DNA of 64,000 nucleotides. Source: Mycobacterium ahvazicum. GTDB taxonomy: Bacteria; Actinomycetota; Actinomycetes; Mycobacteriales; Mycobacteriaceae. Numbering within the stretch: position 1 is the first letter of the stretch; each line of letters starts with the position of its first letter. The stretch spans positions 124,001-188,000 of the forward strand of contig NZ_FXEG02000005.1 in NCBI RefSeq assembly GCF_900176255.2, written 5' to 3'. The notes beneath the pieces were generated by a model that worked only from the letters and a program-made list of their open reading frames with translations, was not told where the DNA came from and searched no databases. Shown one piece after another: positions 32,624-41,731 of this stretch. A program made the position numbers and the translations under genes.

Positions 32624-33925
32624 TCAGTGCGGCCCGGCGATCTCCTCGAGCATCTCGGTGACCAGCGCGGCGATCGGCGAGCGCTCGCTGCGCAGCAGGG
32701 TGATGTGCGCGAACAGCGGGTGACCCTTGAGCTTCTCGATCACGGCCGCGACACCGTCATGGCGGCCCACCCGCAGGTTGTCGCGCTGGGCGATGTCGTG
32801 GGTGAGCACCACGCGCGACCCGGTGCCCAGCCTGGACAGCACGGTCAGCAAGACGTTGCGTTCCAGCGATTGCGCCTCGTCGACGATCACGAACGAGTCG
32901 TGCAGCGAGCGCCCGCGAATGTGGGTCAGCGGCAGCACCTCGAGCATGCCGCGCGACAGCACCTCCTCGAGGACGGCCGGGCTGGCCAGGCCTTCCAGGG
33001 TGTCGAAGACCGCCTGCGCCCAGGGGCCCATCTTCTCGCTCTCGCTGCCGGGCAGGTAGCCCAGCTCCTGACCGCCCACGGCGTACAGCGGACGGAACAC
33101 CACGACTTTGCGCTGGGTTCGCCGTTCCAGGACCGCCTCGAGACCGGCACACAGGGCCAACGCCGACTTGCCGGTTCCGGCCTTGCCGCCCAGCGACACG
33201 ATGCCCACCGACTCGTCGAGCAGCAGGTCGAGCGCGACGCGCTGCTCGGCAGAGCGCCCGCGCAGCCCGAACACCTCGCGGTCACCGCGGACCAGCTGCA
33301 CACGTTTGGCCGCCGTCACTCGGCCCAGCGCGTGCGAGCTGCCGCCCAGCAGTCGAATTCCGGTGTGGCACGGGAGGTCTCGCGCTTCGACCAGATCGAT
33401 CTCGCCGTCGGCGAAGAGCGCGTCGATGTCCTCGGCCGCGGTCTCGATCTCCTGCATTCCCGACCAGCCCGAGGCCACCACGTCTTGCGCGTGGTACTCG
33501 TCGGCGGCCAGGCCCACCGCGGCGGCCTTGACGCGCAGTGGAATGTCCTTGCTGACCAGCGTCACCCGCTTGCCTTCGGCGGCGAGGTTGGCCGCGCAGC
33601 TCAGGATCCGGGAGTCGTTGCTCTCGGTCCGGAAACCGGCCGGCAGCACGCTCGGATCGGTGTGGTTGAGCTCGACGTGCAGCGTACCGCCTTGTGTCCC
33701 AACCGGAATGGGCTGATCGAGCCGTCCGTGCTCCAAGCGCAGATCGTCGAACAATCGCAGCGACTGTCGAGCAAACCATCCCAACTCATGGTGGTGGCGT
33801 TTAGCCTCCAGTTCGCTGATCACCACCAGCGGGACCACCACCTCGTGTTCGGCGAACCGACTACATGCCCACGGGTCGGACAGCAGCACGGAAGTGTCGA
33901 TCACGTAGGTCCGGATTTCGGTCAC
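32624..33925 (-). CDS. phoH2: PhoH2: PIN-domain RNase fused to PhoH ATPase
   Basis: Predicted 433-residue toxin-type protein that unwinds and cleaves RNA. The N-terminal PIN domain (1-150) has acidic site residues in VIDTSVLL, ISELEAKRHH, ESNDSRIL and LVSKDIPLRVKA. The PhoH domain has Walker A GGKAGTGKSAL (about 250) and Walker B FVIVDEAQS (about 350). The GTG start overlaps by four bases (GTGA) the stop of a short upstream frame corresponding to the antitoxin-like phoAT described for mycobacteria. Length equals Rv1095. Confidence 0.92.
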   Translation of the reverse strand: MTEIRTYVIDTSVLLSDPWACSRFAEHEVVVPLVVISELEAKRHHHELGWFARQSLRLFDDLRLEHGRLDQPIPVGTQGGTLHVELNHTDPSVLPAGFRTESNDSRILSCAANLAAEGKRVTLVSKDIPLRVKAAAVGLAADEYHAQDVVASGWSGMQEIETAAEDIDALFADGEIDLVEARDLPCHTGIRLLGGSSHALGRVTAAKRVQLVRGDREVFGLRGRSAEQRVALDLLLDESVGIVSLGGKAGTGKSALALCAGLEAVLERRTQRKVVVFRPLYAVGGQELGYLPGSESEKMGPWAQAVFDTLEGLASPAVLEEVLSRGMLEVLPLTHIRGRSLHDSFVIVDEAQSLERNVLLTVLSRLGTGSRVVLTHDIAQRDNLRVGRHDGVAAVIEKLKGHPLFAHITLLRSERSPIAALVTEMLEEIAGPH

Positions 33926-34065
33926 GTAGCGCTCCTCGAGCGGGATAAGCCCGCGCGGACCCGCACAGGCATGTCGGCGGGAACTGCGACACCAGGACCG
34001 GGGCCGGTCCTTCCCGTTGTGGTGACGGAGGTGCCGCCCTGGCAGCTGAGCAAGACGCTGACCAT
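33922..34065 (-). CDS. Candidate PhoAT small protein upstream of phoH2
   Basis: A frame ending with TGA that overlaps the phoH2 GTG by four bases encodes about 47 residues from ATG 34065 (MVSVLLSCQGG, then Thr- and Gly/Pro-rich, ending RAGLSRSRSAT). The frame stays open further upstream, so the true start may lie before 34065. Published work on mycobacterial phoH2 describes a short overlapping antitoxin gene, phoAT, with just this GTGA junction; I infer equivalence from position and overlap. Translational coupling to phoH2 is the likely reason for conservation. Confidence 0.5.
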   Translation of the reverse strand: MVSVLLSCQGGTSVTTTGRTGPGPGVAVPADMPVRVRAGLSRSRSAT

Positions 34066-34168
34066 CGAGAATGACGCTACTCTCGTCGCCGCTTCGCAGC
34101 AGCGCAGGCGCGCCGAGGCCGAGATGTGATGAGGACCGCGAGCCGCGTGGACGCTCGCGACGGCCGGC

Positions 34169-34996
34169 TTAGCCGGCGACGAACTGCCGCAGTCTGGGCT
34201 CGTCAGCGACGCCCCAGTCGGTGATGCGGTCGGCGATCGCCTGGCGCAGATCGGCGGGCCCGAAAATTCCGGCGGCCTCGACGTTGCGCACCTTGTCCTG
34301 GTAGGCGCGGATGTCGGCACCCACGACCTGCAGTTCGGCCGCGCGCTTGGCGATCGCGTCGATCGTCTCGTCGCGGGTGTACCTCAGGCAGTGCGCGACC
34401 AGGTTGGAGAAGAACAGCTCGTGGCGCACCTCGTCGCGGTAGATCCGGTCGACCAGCCCGGCCAGAATCGGCTCCTCGAGTTTGGCGGCCAGATTACGGC
34501 AGTAGACGGCGTGGGTGCGCTCGGTCAACGCCATGTACACCAGGGTCTCCACCTGGGTGTAGTGGTCGGCACGGTAACCCTGCATCAGGTACTCGACGCG
34601 CGCCTCTTCGTTGGCGGTGGGATCGACCTCACGGGTCACCACCAGGTATTCGCGCAGCGCGATGGCGTGCAGGTGCTCTTCGGCGGTCCAACGGCCCAGC
34701 CAGCGGCCCCACCAGTCCTCGAGAATGAAGTGCTCGACCAGCTCGCGGTGGTGAGCGGCCAGGTCATCCTTGAGCAGCAGCAGGATCTCGCAGGCGTCGG
34801 TGAATTCCCGGGGCAGTGTCATGCTGGACGGGTCCCAGTCGCGTCCGCCGAGGAAGGCGAAGTTCTCGCCCCGGTCGAACGGTACGTAGTCGTGGGCGAA
34901 CCAGATGTCGTCGGTGGACAGGTGGCGGTCCATTTCGGCCTCGACGACCGGCTCGAGTTCCTGGGTCAGCGCATTAGCGACAGGTTTCTGTGCCAT
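34169..34996 (-). CDS. desA2: Acyl-ACP desaturase DesA2
   Basis: Predicted 275-residue diiron-type protein, identical in length to Rv1094. Ferritin-like helices carry WTAEEHLHAIALREY (about 108) and RDEVRHELFF (about 197), the EExH and DEVRHE iron-ligand motifs. It is presumed to desaturate ACP-bound fatty acids for mycolate precursors, although DesA2 is shorter than plant desaturases. ATG 34996 (MAQKPVAN) is preferred over a longer start. It lies downstream of glyA (71 bases) on the same strand. Confidence 0.9.
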   Translation of the reverse strand: MAQKPVANALTQELEPVVEAEMDRHLSTDDIWFAHDYVPFDRGENFAFLGGRDWDPSSMTLPREFTDACEILLLLKDDLAAHHRELVEHFILEDWWGRWLGRWTAEEHLHAIALREYLVVTREVDPTANEEARVEYLMQGYRADHYTQVETLVYMALTERTHAVYCRNLAAKLEEPILAGLVDRIYRDEVRHELFFSNLVAHCLRYTRDETIDAIAKRAAELQVVGADIRAYQDKVRNVEAAGIFGPADLRQAIADRITDWGVADEPRLRQFVAG

Positions 34997-35067
34997 GCGG
35001 TTACTGTAACCGATCGACACAGGTTAAATAAAGCGGGCCGCGCCGTGTCGCGGCCGACTTGCAGAAT

Positions 35068-36537
35068 CTAGACCGTAAGACCCGGGTACAGCGGATTGGC
35101 GGCCAGCAATTCGGCGGCGGCCGCGTTGACCCGTTCGGCGGTGCCGTCGGCCACCGAGTATTTGGCCTTGGAACTGCCTTGCGGTGCCGTGTTGGCCAGC
35201 ACCTCGATCATCAGCTCGGCCACCCGGTCGAATTCGTCCGGACCGAAGCCGCGGGTGGTCAGCGCCGGGCTGCCGAGCCGGATCCCGCTGGTGTACCAGG
35301 CGCCGTTCGGGTCGGCCGGAATGGCGTTGCGGTTGGTCACCACGCCGGCGTCGAGCAGGGCCGACTCGGCTTGACGCCCGGTCAGGCCGAACGAGGTGAC
35401 GTCGAGCAGCACGATGTGGTTGTCGGTGCCCCCGGTGACCAGCCGGGCATCGCGCTTGAGGAAGCCGTCGGCCAGCGCCTGGGCGTTGTCGGCGACCCGC
35501 TGCGCGTAGGCCTGGAACGCGGGCTGCCGCGCCTCAGCCAGCGCGACGGCCTTGGCCGCCATCACGTGCGACAGCGGCCCACCCAGCACCATCGGGCAGC
35601 CCTTGTCGACGGCGTCGGCGTATTCGGGTTGGCAGAGGATGAGGCCGCCGCGGGGACCGCGCAATGACTTGTGGGTCGTCGTCGTCGTGACATGGGCGTG
35701 CGGCACCGGATCCTCGTCGCCGGTGAACACCTTGCCCGCGACCAGGCCGGCGAAATGCGCCATGTCCACCATCAGGGTGGCGCCGACCTCGTCGGCGATC
35801 TCCCGCATCGTCGCGAAATTGATCCGGCGCGGGTAGGCCGAGTAGCCCGCCACCAGGATCAGCGGCTTGAACTCACGCGCAGCGGCCGCGACGGCGCCGT
35901 AGTCGATGAACCCGGTGTCGGGATCGGTGCCGTAACTGCGCTGGTGAAACATCTTGCCGGAGATGTTGGGCCGGAAGCCGTGCGTGAGATGGCCGCCGGC
36001 ATCCAGCGACATGCCCAGCAGCCGCTGATTGCCCAATTTGGCGCGCAGCTGCTCCCAGTCCGCCTCCGACAAGTCGTTGACGTGCTTGGCGCCGAGCTCG
36101 GCCAGACCCGGCGCCTCGACCCGGGTAGCCAGGATCGCCCAGTAGGCAACGAGGTTGGCGTCGATGCCCGAGTGCGGCTGCACGTAGGCATGGGGCGCAC
36201 CGAACAGCTCACGGGCGTGCTCGGCGGCGACGCTTTCCACGGTGTCGACGTTCTGACAACCCGCGTAGAACCGGTGCCCGATGGTGCCCTCGGCGTACTT
36301 GTCCGACAGCCAGGTCCCCATCGTCAGCAGCACCGCGGGCGACGCGTAGTTCTCGCTGGCGATCAGCTTCAGCGAATCACGTTGGTCAGCGAGCTCTTTG
36401 CGCGTCGCCGCGGCGATGCGGGGTTCGACGGACTCGACCACCTGCAGTGCGGCTCGGTAGGCGGCGGTCGCGGTGTCGGCGTATTCGGCGCCCGGTGACG
36501 TGGTGGAGATGGCGGTGTGGGTCGAGTCGGCTGACAT
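35068..36537 (-). CDS. glyA: Serine hydroxymethyltransferase, long form
   Basis: Predicted 489-residue PLP enzyme converting serine and tetrahydrofolate to glycine and methylene-THF. Family blocks are IASENYASPAVLLTMG, YAEGTIGHRFYAGCQNVD, VQPHSGIDANLVAYWA, MVDMAHFAGLVAGKVF and TTTTTHKSLRGPRGG, in which Lys holds PLP. It is about 60 residues longer than the 426-residue M. tuberculosis GlyA1 at this locus. The extra length is an N-terminal extension and a 25-30 residue insert around LGAKHVNDLSEADWEQL. Such long SHMTs exist in other actinobacteria. Gene order (desA2-glyA-coaA) is preserved. Confidence 0.88.
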   Translation of the reverse strand: MSADSTHTAISTTSPGAEYADTATAAYRAALQVVESVEPRIAAATRKELADQRDSLKLIASENYASPAVLLTMGTWLSDKYAEGTIGHRFYAGCQNVDTVESVAAEHARELFGAPHAYVQPHSGIDANLVAYWAILATRVEAPGLAELGAKHVNDLSEADWEQLRAKLGNQRLLGMSLDAGGHLTHGFRPNISGKMFHQRSYGTDPDTGFIDYGAVAAAAREFKPLILVAGYSAYPRRINFATMREIADEVGATLMVDMAHFAGLVAGKVFTGDEDPVPHAHVTTTTTHKSLRGPRGGLILCQPEYADAVDKGCPMVLGGPLSHVMAAKAVALAEARQPAFQAYAQRVADNAQALADGFLKRDARLVTGGTDNHIVLLDVTSFGLTGRQAESALLDAGVVTNRNAIPADPNGAWYTSGIRLGSPALTTRGFGPDEFDRVAELMIEVLANTAPQGSSKAKYSVADGTAERVNAAAAELLAANPLYPGLTV

Positions 36538-36666
36538 GCGAACGAGACTAGTCGGCCGGCAACGCCGGCGTGGTCAGCGGTTGGCCCAGCACCCGTCCGG
36601 TCCGCGATCCATGCCGTTTACCAGCCCAGCCGTCTGGCGCGGGATCGTCCCTGCCACACTGGCACT

Positions 36667-37605
36667 ATGCCCCGGCTGAGCGAGCCGAGCCCATATGTGG
36701 AGTTCGACCGAAAGCAGTGGCGCGCGTTGCGTATGTCGACGCCGCTGGCCCTCACTGAAGAGGAGCTTGTCGGTCTGCGTGGTCTCGGCGAGCAGATCGA
36801 CCTCCTCGAGGTCGAAGAGGTGTATCTGCCACTGGCCCGGCTCATCCACCTTCAGGTCGCGGCGCGGCAGCGATTGTTCGCTGCCACTGCGGAATTCCTC
36901 GGTGAACCGCAGCAGAACCCCGACCGGCCGGTGCCGTTCATCATCGGCGTGGCCGGCAGTGTGGCGGTCGGGAAGTCCACGACCGCGCGCGTGCTGCAGG
37001 CGTTGCTGGCGCGATGGGATCACCACCCGCGCGTCGACCTGGTGACCACCGATGGCTTCCTCTACCCGAATGCCGAGCTGGACCGGCGAAACCTGATGCA
37101 CCGCAAGGGCTTTCCGGAGAGCTACAACCGCCGGGCGCTGATGCGGTTCGTCACCTCGGTCAAATCGGGCTCCGACTACGCGTGTGCGCCGGTGTACTCA
37201 CACCTGCGCTACGACATCATCGCGGGAGCCAAACACGTGGTCCGCCATCCGGACATCCTGATCCTGGAGGGCCTCAACGTCTTGCAAACCGGTCCGACCC
37301 TGATGGTGTCGGACCTGTTCGACTTCTCGCTCTACGTGGACGCCCGGATCGAAGACATCGAACAGTGGTACGTCTCCCGGTTCTTGGCGATGCGCAGCAC
37401 GGCCTTCGCCGATCCGGCATCGCACTTCCATCACTACTCGGCCCTCAACGACACCAAGGCGGTCGCCGCCGCCCGCGAGATCTGGCGCTCGATCAACCGG
37501 CCCAATCTGGTCGAGAACATTCTGCCTACCCGTCCCCGCGCCACCCTGGTGCTGCGCAAGGACGCCGACCACTCCATCAACCGGTTACGGCTGCGCAAGC
37601 TCTGA
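36667..37605 (+). CDS. coaA: Pantothenate kinase type I
   Basis: Predicted 312-residue kinase catalysing the first, regulated step of coenzyme A synthesis. Walker A is GVAGSVAVGKST (about 97-108); LVTTDGFLYPN, RKGFPESYNRRALMRFV and the C-terminal SLYVDARIEDIEQWYVSRF are all family hallmarks. Length equals Rv1092c. Divergent from glyA with 129 bases between; convergent with a small membrane gene. Confidence 0.95.
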   Translation: MPRLSEPSPYVEFDRKQWRALRMSTPLALTEEELVGLRGLGEQIDLLEVEEVYLPLARLIHLQVAARQRLFAATAEFLGEPQQNPDRPVPFIIGVAGSVAVGKSTTARVLQALLARWDHHPRVDLVTTDGFLYPNAELDRRNLMHRKGFPESYNRRALMRFVTSVKSGSDYACAPVYSHLRYDIIAGAKHVVRHPDILILEGLNVLQTGPTLMVSDLFDFSLYVDARIEDIEQWYVSRFLAMRSTAFADPASHFHHYSALNDTKAVAAAREIWRSINRPNLVENILPTRPRATLVLRKDADHSINRLRLRKL

Positions 37606-37631
37606 CGCCACCGAGAGTCCGGAAACGGCGC

Positions 37632-38024
37632 CTACGCGGGCAATCGACGCACCCCCAGGTATTGCAGCCAGGCAAAGGCCGCGGCGTAGACGCCGATGGC
37701 CAGCGTCGCGGCTACCCCGGTCGCGGTCATCGGCACCGCTTCGACGGCCACGGCGCAGCCGAGCGCGACCACGATGTTCGCGACGACGACGCCGACGCCG
37801 GCTCCGCGCAGGTCGGGCAGGCCCGTCAGGCCGTACACCACCAGGCCGTACAGCAGGAACAGGGCGCCGATGCCGTATTCCAGGTTGGAGCTCAGGTCTG
37901 CGATCAAGGCGATGGCGAGACCGCACAGTCCCGTCAAAGTGGCATCTGCACGCATCGCGAAGCGCAACAGCGAGTCGGTCGCGTCGTACAGGGGTCTGGT
38001 CGGCATACCGGTGATAGCGGACAT
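37632..38024 (-). CDS. Four-helix integral membrane protein
   Basis: Predicted 130-residue protein with four membrane helices (about 30-48, 54-70, 77-95 and 103-122; e.g. GVGVVVANIVVALGCAVAV). It resembles small actinobacterial membrane proteins of unknown role and has no binding motif. ATG 38024 has AAGGAG upstream. A split palindrome TCGAACTGGTTCGA lies at 38054-38067, about 30 bases before the start, and could be an operator. Confidence 0.6.
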   Translation of the reverse strand: MSAITGMPTRPLYDATDSLLRFAMRADATLTGLCGLAIALIADLSSNLEYGIGALFLLYGLVVYGLTGLPDLRGAGVGVVVANIVVALGCAVAVEAVPMTATGVAATLAIGVYAAAFAWLQYLGVRRLPA

Positions 38025-38053
38025 TGGCTTACTCCTTGCGATGACGGTTTGTG

Positions 38054-38067
38054 TCGAACTGGTTCGA
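38054..38067. promoter_or_regulatory. Possible operator palindrome TCGAAC-TG-GTTCGA
   Basis: Six-base arms pair perfectly around a 2-base centre. It resembles a LexA box but has 2 rather than 4 central bases, so LexA binding is not expected. It lies directly upstream of the four-helix membrane gene. Confidence 0.3.
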
Positions 38068-38179
38068 GCGTCCCGCCGGAGCACTGCCATATCGACGCGT
38101 GGCACTGCCAACTCCTGCCACGGAAGAAATGACCAGGGATTACCGCCAGGTATTCCCGTGCTCGGCGGCGAATGTGGCT

Positions 38180-39268
38180 TTACACGGCGACCGCTTCGAC
38201 GATGCTCAGCGATGAGGCTGTTTCGACCACCCGCGTCAGCCGGAAACCGGCGCGGCTCAGCAGCCGGCCGTATTGGGCCGCGGTGCGCTCGCGAGCGCCC
38301 GCCGCGATGTGCATCTCCAAATCCAGCCAGTTGCCTGGGAATTCACGGCCGTGCCGCGGCATCACGAATTCCAGGATCAAGACCTGCTTTCCCACCCCGG
38401 CGGCGTTGCGGATGTTGCGGAGAATCCGCACGGCCTCGTCGTCGGGCCAGTCGTGGATGATGTGCTTGAGCAGGTAGGCGTCGCCACCGTCGGCGACCGA
38501 TTCGAAGAAAGAGCCTTCGACCAGCTTGACGCGATCCGCGACACCGTGCTCCTCGAGCAATGCCGGGGCACCCGAAACAACGTGTGGTTGGTCGAACAGG
38601 ATGCCCCGGGCTTGTGGTGTGGCGTTCAGGATCGCGGCGAGCAGCCGGCCATGTCCACCTGCGACGTCGACGATCGTCCCGCAACGGCTGAAGTCGTAGC
38701 CCGCGACGACCGGCGGGATTTCAAGTTCGGAGAGGTCGGTCATGGCGTCGTTGAAGATCGCGTCGAGTTCGGGCTCCCCCACGATGTATTCGAAGGCGGG
38801 CTTGCCGCGCAGTTCCGGGATGACAGCCCGGCCGGTGCGAATCGAGTCCGTGAGGCGGCTCCAATGCTCGCGTTCCTGTGGTGATCCCACGAAGCGCGCG
38901 AATGCGCGCAGCGACCCGTCACTGTCGGTGCGCAGCGTGTCCGCCAGCGGGGTGAGGTCGTAACGTCCGTCGCGGCGACGGCGGAATATGCCACGTGAGA
39001 TCAGCGCCCGCAGCAGACGACTGACGGTGTCGGCATCCGCATCGACCGCATCGGCCAACTCGTCGACGTTCAACGGCCTCTTGGCCAGCGCATCGGCGAT
39101 GCCGAGATCGGCCGCAGCGGTAATCGCTTGCGCGGCCCAGGCATTCGTGATCATTTCCATCATCGCGGCCTGCGGCGGGACCATGCGCTGGTAGAGCTGA
39201 CCGACGTGATGGCGGGCGAATTCAAGGCCCCGCGCGAATTGGGCGGGCGGAAGTGTTGGCGAAAACAT
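38180..39268 (-). CDS. SAM-dependent O-methyltransferase
   Basis: Predicted 362-residue enzyme of the class of small-molecule O-methyltransferases (hydroxyneurosporene/caffeate OMT type). The N-terminal half is a dimerisation winged helix (ITAAADLGIADALAKRPLNVDELADAVDADADTVSRLLRALISRGIF). The SAM site is IVDVAGGHGRLLAAIL (about 190), followed by LLKHIIHDWPDDEAVRIL with the catalytic-type His. ATG 39268 has AAGGGGG upstream. It is not in the corresponding H37Rv interval. Substrate unknown, perhaps a polyketide or lipid phenol. Confidence 0.78.
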   Translation of the reverse strand: MFSPTLPPAQFARGLEFARHHVGQLYQRMVPPQAAMMEMITNAWAAQAITAAADLGIADALAKRPLNVDELADAVDADADTVSRLLRALISRGIFRRRRDGRYDLTPLADTLRTDSDGSLRAFARFVGSPQEREHWSRLTDSIRTGRAVIPELRGKPAFEYIVGEPELDAIFNDAMTDLSELEIPPVVAGYDFSRCGTIVDVAGGHGRLLAAILNATPQARGILFDQPHVVSGAPALLEEHGVADRVKLVEGSFFESVADGGDAYLLKHIIHDWPDDEAVRILRNIRNAAGVGKQVLILEFVMPRHGREFPGNWLDLEMHIAAGARERTAAQYGRLLSRAGFRLTRVVETASSLSIVEAVAV

Positions 39269-39433
39269 AAGTCCCCCTTGCAGACTCAAATGGTGTGGGC
39301 GCGGCCATCCGGCCGCACCTACCCGTATTCGTTGCCAGTTCACCCGAAGATGGCGCACGTCGCCATAACAACCGGCGTTGTCATCCGGGAAACGAAGAAG
39401 GCTGTACAGATTGGGCAGAAACGAGGTGTCGAG

Positions 39434-40804
39434 CTAATCGCTTGGGACGGCGACACGCCCGCGCAGATCGGCGGCGATGAGCCGGGCCGCGGCGTTTTGC
39501 CAGTTGTGCAGCGAACGCTGCGGGACCTCGGTGACGAACCATTGCCAGGCCTGTCGCGCGGTCGGATCCAGGCCCGAGGCGGTGGCGTTCTGCGCGTAGG
39601 CGCGCACCCCGACGACGTACGGGAAATACAGCGAGTTGTAGTACCGCCACTCTTCGGTGGTTCCGAAATCGCCGCCGTCACGCGGCTTCAACCGCGAAAT
39701 GCCGTCGGCGAGCACGGCTTTGAGCTCGTTGGCGCGCTCGACGGGATGGTCGGGTGCGCCGCGGGCAGCCAGCCGCTCGTCGATCACCGGCAGCGCCGTC
39801 AGCGGACTCGCGACCAGCTTGCTCAGATCGCCGTAGTGCCCCAGGGCGCGGCGGGTGAGCCTGACGAACGTGACGTCGTCGACGTCCGCGAGCGGATGCT
39901 CCTGGCGCAGTGGCAACGCCGCCCCGGTATGCCGCAGCGCGGCCCGATCCGCCCGCAGCGCGGGCGATTTCGAGAACGCCAGCCGGTCGAGCACCCCGGC
40001 CAGCGGATCGGCGAGCACTTGCACGGTGATCGCCACCGCCACGCTGGTGAACAGCAGCACGGTCAGCGCGGTCTGCGCGGCGGGGTCGTCGCGGGTCACC
40101 GCCAGCCCGATCAGCGCCTGGCCGCCGAACAGCGCCGCCACCGCCACCGAACCGGCGAACGATCGCAGCATGTCGGCGCGCAACGCCTGGCCCTCGTCGA
40201 ACGCATCCCACAGGGCGACGGCGATCCCGAGCCCGAGGACGTCGCAGCTCGTCGACGCCAGCGCAACCCAGCTGGGCACCAGGCCCAGCGGAATGATCAG
40301 GATGGCGTTGCCCAGCGCGAAGAACAGGGTCGCGGTGATGGCGAGCCCCACGGCCGGCCGCGGCCGTCGCGGTCGGCGCAGCGCGACAACCATCGCGCCC
40401 AGGGTGGACACCGAGATCACCGCGAACATCAGCCAGTGCCCCGGCCGCAGCGGGCCGTCCACGCTTCCGGCCAGCATCGCCCCGCACAGGGTCAGCGCGG
40501 CGACCCCGGCCACCAGCAGCAGCTCGCGGGTACGAGCCCGCCAGCCGTCGCTGGGCCGGGACAGCTCGACGAGCACCGCGAACCACGCCACGCCGGGCAC
40601 GGTCGCCAGGTAGATCTCGACGCGGCTGAGCAGCTGCGCCGACGCGGGGCTGGCGGTCCGCACCGCGTCCAGCGCCACCACAAGCGCAAACCCGCACAGC
40701 CCGATCGCCGCCAACACCAGGACCGGTTTGCGCGGATCACGGGCCGCCAGATACAGGCCCAGCCAGGCGCTCAGCGTGAACACCACCGCCGACAGCGCAG
40801 CCAT
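39434..40804 (-). CDS. Large membrane protein with cytoplasmic C-terminal domain
   Basis: Predicted 456-residue protein. Eight or nine membrane helices occupy residues 1-275 in a histidine-kinase-sensor-like layout. A soluble domain of about 180 residues follows (DDVTFVRLTRRALGHYGDLSKL, EEWRYYNSLYFPYVVGVRAYAQ, TARQAWQWFVTEVPQRSLHNWQNAAARLIA). No kinase, HAMP or nucleotide motif was found, so sensing is only suggested by topology. It precedes the methyltransferase gene by 165 bases on the opposite side of transcription order (it lies upstream). Function unknown. Confidence 0.6.
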   Translation of the reverse strand: MAALSAVVFTLSAWLGLYLAARDPRKPVLVLAAIGLCGFALVVALDAVRTASPASAQLLSRVEIYLATVPGVAWFAVLVELSRPSDGWRARTRELLLVAGVAALTLCGAMLAGSVDGPLRPGHWLMFAVISVSTLGAMVVALRRPRRPRPAVGLAITATLFFALGNAILIIPLGLVPSWVALASTSCDVLGLGIAVALWDAFDEGQALRADMLRSFAGSVAVAALFGGQALIGLAVTRDDPAAQTALTVLLFTSVAVAITVQVLADPLAGVLDRLAFSKSPALRADRAALRHTGAALPLRQEHPLADVDDVTFVRLTRRALGHYGDLSKLVASPLTALPVIDERLAARGAPDHPVERANELKAVLADGISRLKPRDGGDFGTTEEWRYYNSLYFPYVVGVRAYAQNATASGLDPTARQAWQWFVTEVPQRSLHNWQNAAARLIAADLRGRVAVPSD

Positions 40805-40843
40805 CTCCCCAGTGTGGCATGCCGGCGACCTGCGGCTTAAGCC

Positions 40844-41632
40844 CTACTTGCCGTACCGGCGATTGCGCAGACTGTAATCGCGCAGCGCACGCAGGAAGTC
40901 GACCCGACGAAACGCCGGCCAGTGCGTTTCACAGAACCACATCTCCGAATAGGCGCTCTGCCAGAGCAGAAATCCGGACAGCCGTTGCTCGCCCGAGGTG
41001 CGGATCACCAGATCGGGGTCGGGCTGCCCGGAGGTGTAGAGGTTCTCGGAGATGGCGTCGACCGTCACCGCCTCGACGAGCTCCTCAGCCGTGGCGCCAT
41101 TGGCGAGTTTCTTGCTCAACAACGCGCGCACCGCGCCGACGATCTCCTGGCGCCCGCCGTAGCCGACCGCGACATTGACGTGAAACGGCGCGACGCTGGG
41201 CGTGGATTCGACCGCGTCGCGCAACCGGCGGGCCGGCTCGTCACCGAGCAGTTCCAGGTCGCCGACCGTGCGCACGCTCCACCGGTTGGCCGGCGCGCAG
41301 ATCTCCTCGACGACATCGGTGATGACTTCGATCAGCCCGGCCAGCTCATCGGGATCGCGTTGCAGGTTTTCGGTGGAGAGCAGGTAGACCGTGGTCATCT
41401 CGACGCCGGCTTCCTGGCACCATCGCAGCATCTCGGCGATCTTGGCCGCGCCCATCCGGTAGCCGAAGCTGACGTCGTCGTATCCCGCGTCGCGCGCCCA
41501 TCGCCGGTTGCCGTCGCACAGCACGGCGATGTGCCGCGGTAGCTCGGATTTCGAGCCGGCCAGTTCCTGCTTCAGCCGCAGCTCGTACACCCGATACAAC
41601 GGCTCTTTGAGCCGCGGCGGAATGATCTCCAC
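40844..41632 (-). CDS. Short-chain Z-isoprenyl diphosphate synthase (Rv1086-like)
   Basis: Predicted 262-residue cis-prenyltransferase, same length as Rv1086, the enzyme adding one isoprene to geranyl-PP to make omega-E,Z-farnesyl diphosphate for decaprenyl phosphate synthesis. Motifs: HIAVLCDGNRRWARDAGY (metal Asp, about 34-52), TTVYLLSTENLQR, NVAVGYGGRQEIV and DPDLVIRTSGEQRLSGFLLWQSAYSE. The GTG at 41632 is the likely start. Divergent from the hemolysin III-like gene. Confidence 0.9.
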   Translation of the reverse strand: MEIIPPRLKEPLYRVYELRLKQELAGSKSELPRHIAVLCDGNRRWARDAGYDDVSFGYRMGAAKIAEMLRWCQEAGVEMTTVYLLSTENLQRDPDELAGLIEVITDVVEEICAPANRWSVRTVGDLELLGDEPARRLRDAVESTPSVAPFHVNVAVGYGGRQEIVGAVRALLSKKLANGATAEELVEAVTVDAISENLYTSGQPDPDLVIRTSGEQRLSGFLLWQSAYSEMWFCETHWPAFRRVDFLRALRDYSLRNRRYGK

Positions 41633-41731
41633 GAGGATCCACCCTACTGTGAGCGGCAGCCGATTCCGGAGCGGAATTTCCGGCGATCTCGGCGCAAGTC
41701 ACAGATCGCCTTCCGGCCGCGAACGCTAACG

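Noticed and set aside
32627..34129. 500-codon plus-strand frame opposite phoH2
   Set aside because: It mirrors phoH2 codons in high-GC DNA, has no domain and starts in no recognisable ribosome-site context; phoH2 has complete PIN and PhoH motifs.
38054..38067. LexA/SOS box at TCGAACTGGTTCGA
   Set aside because: The mycobacterial LexA site needs 4 bases between TCGAAC and GTTCGA; here there are 2. Kept only as a generic palindrome.
39128..40840. 570-codon plus-strand frame over the membrane-protein gene
   Set aside because: Arg/Gln/His-rich composition is typical of an antisense shadow; the minus-strand frame gives membrane helices and a normal start.
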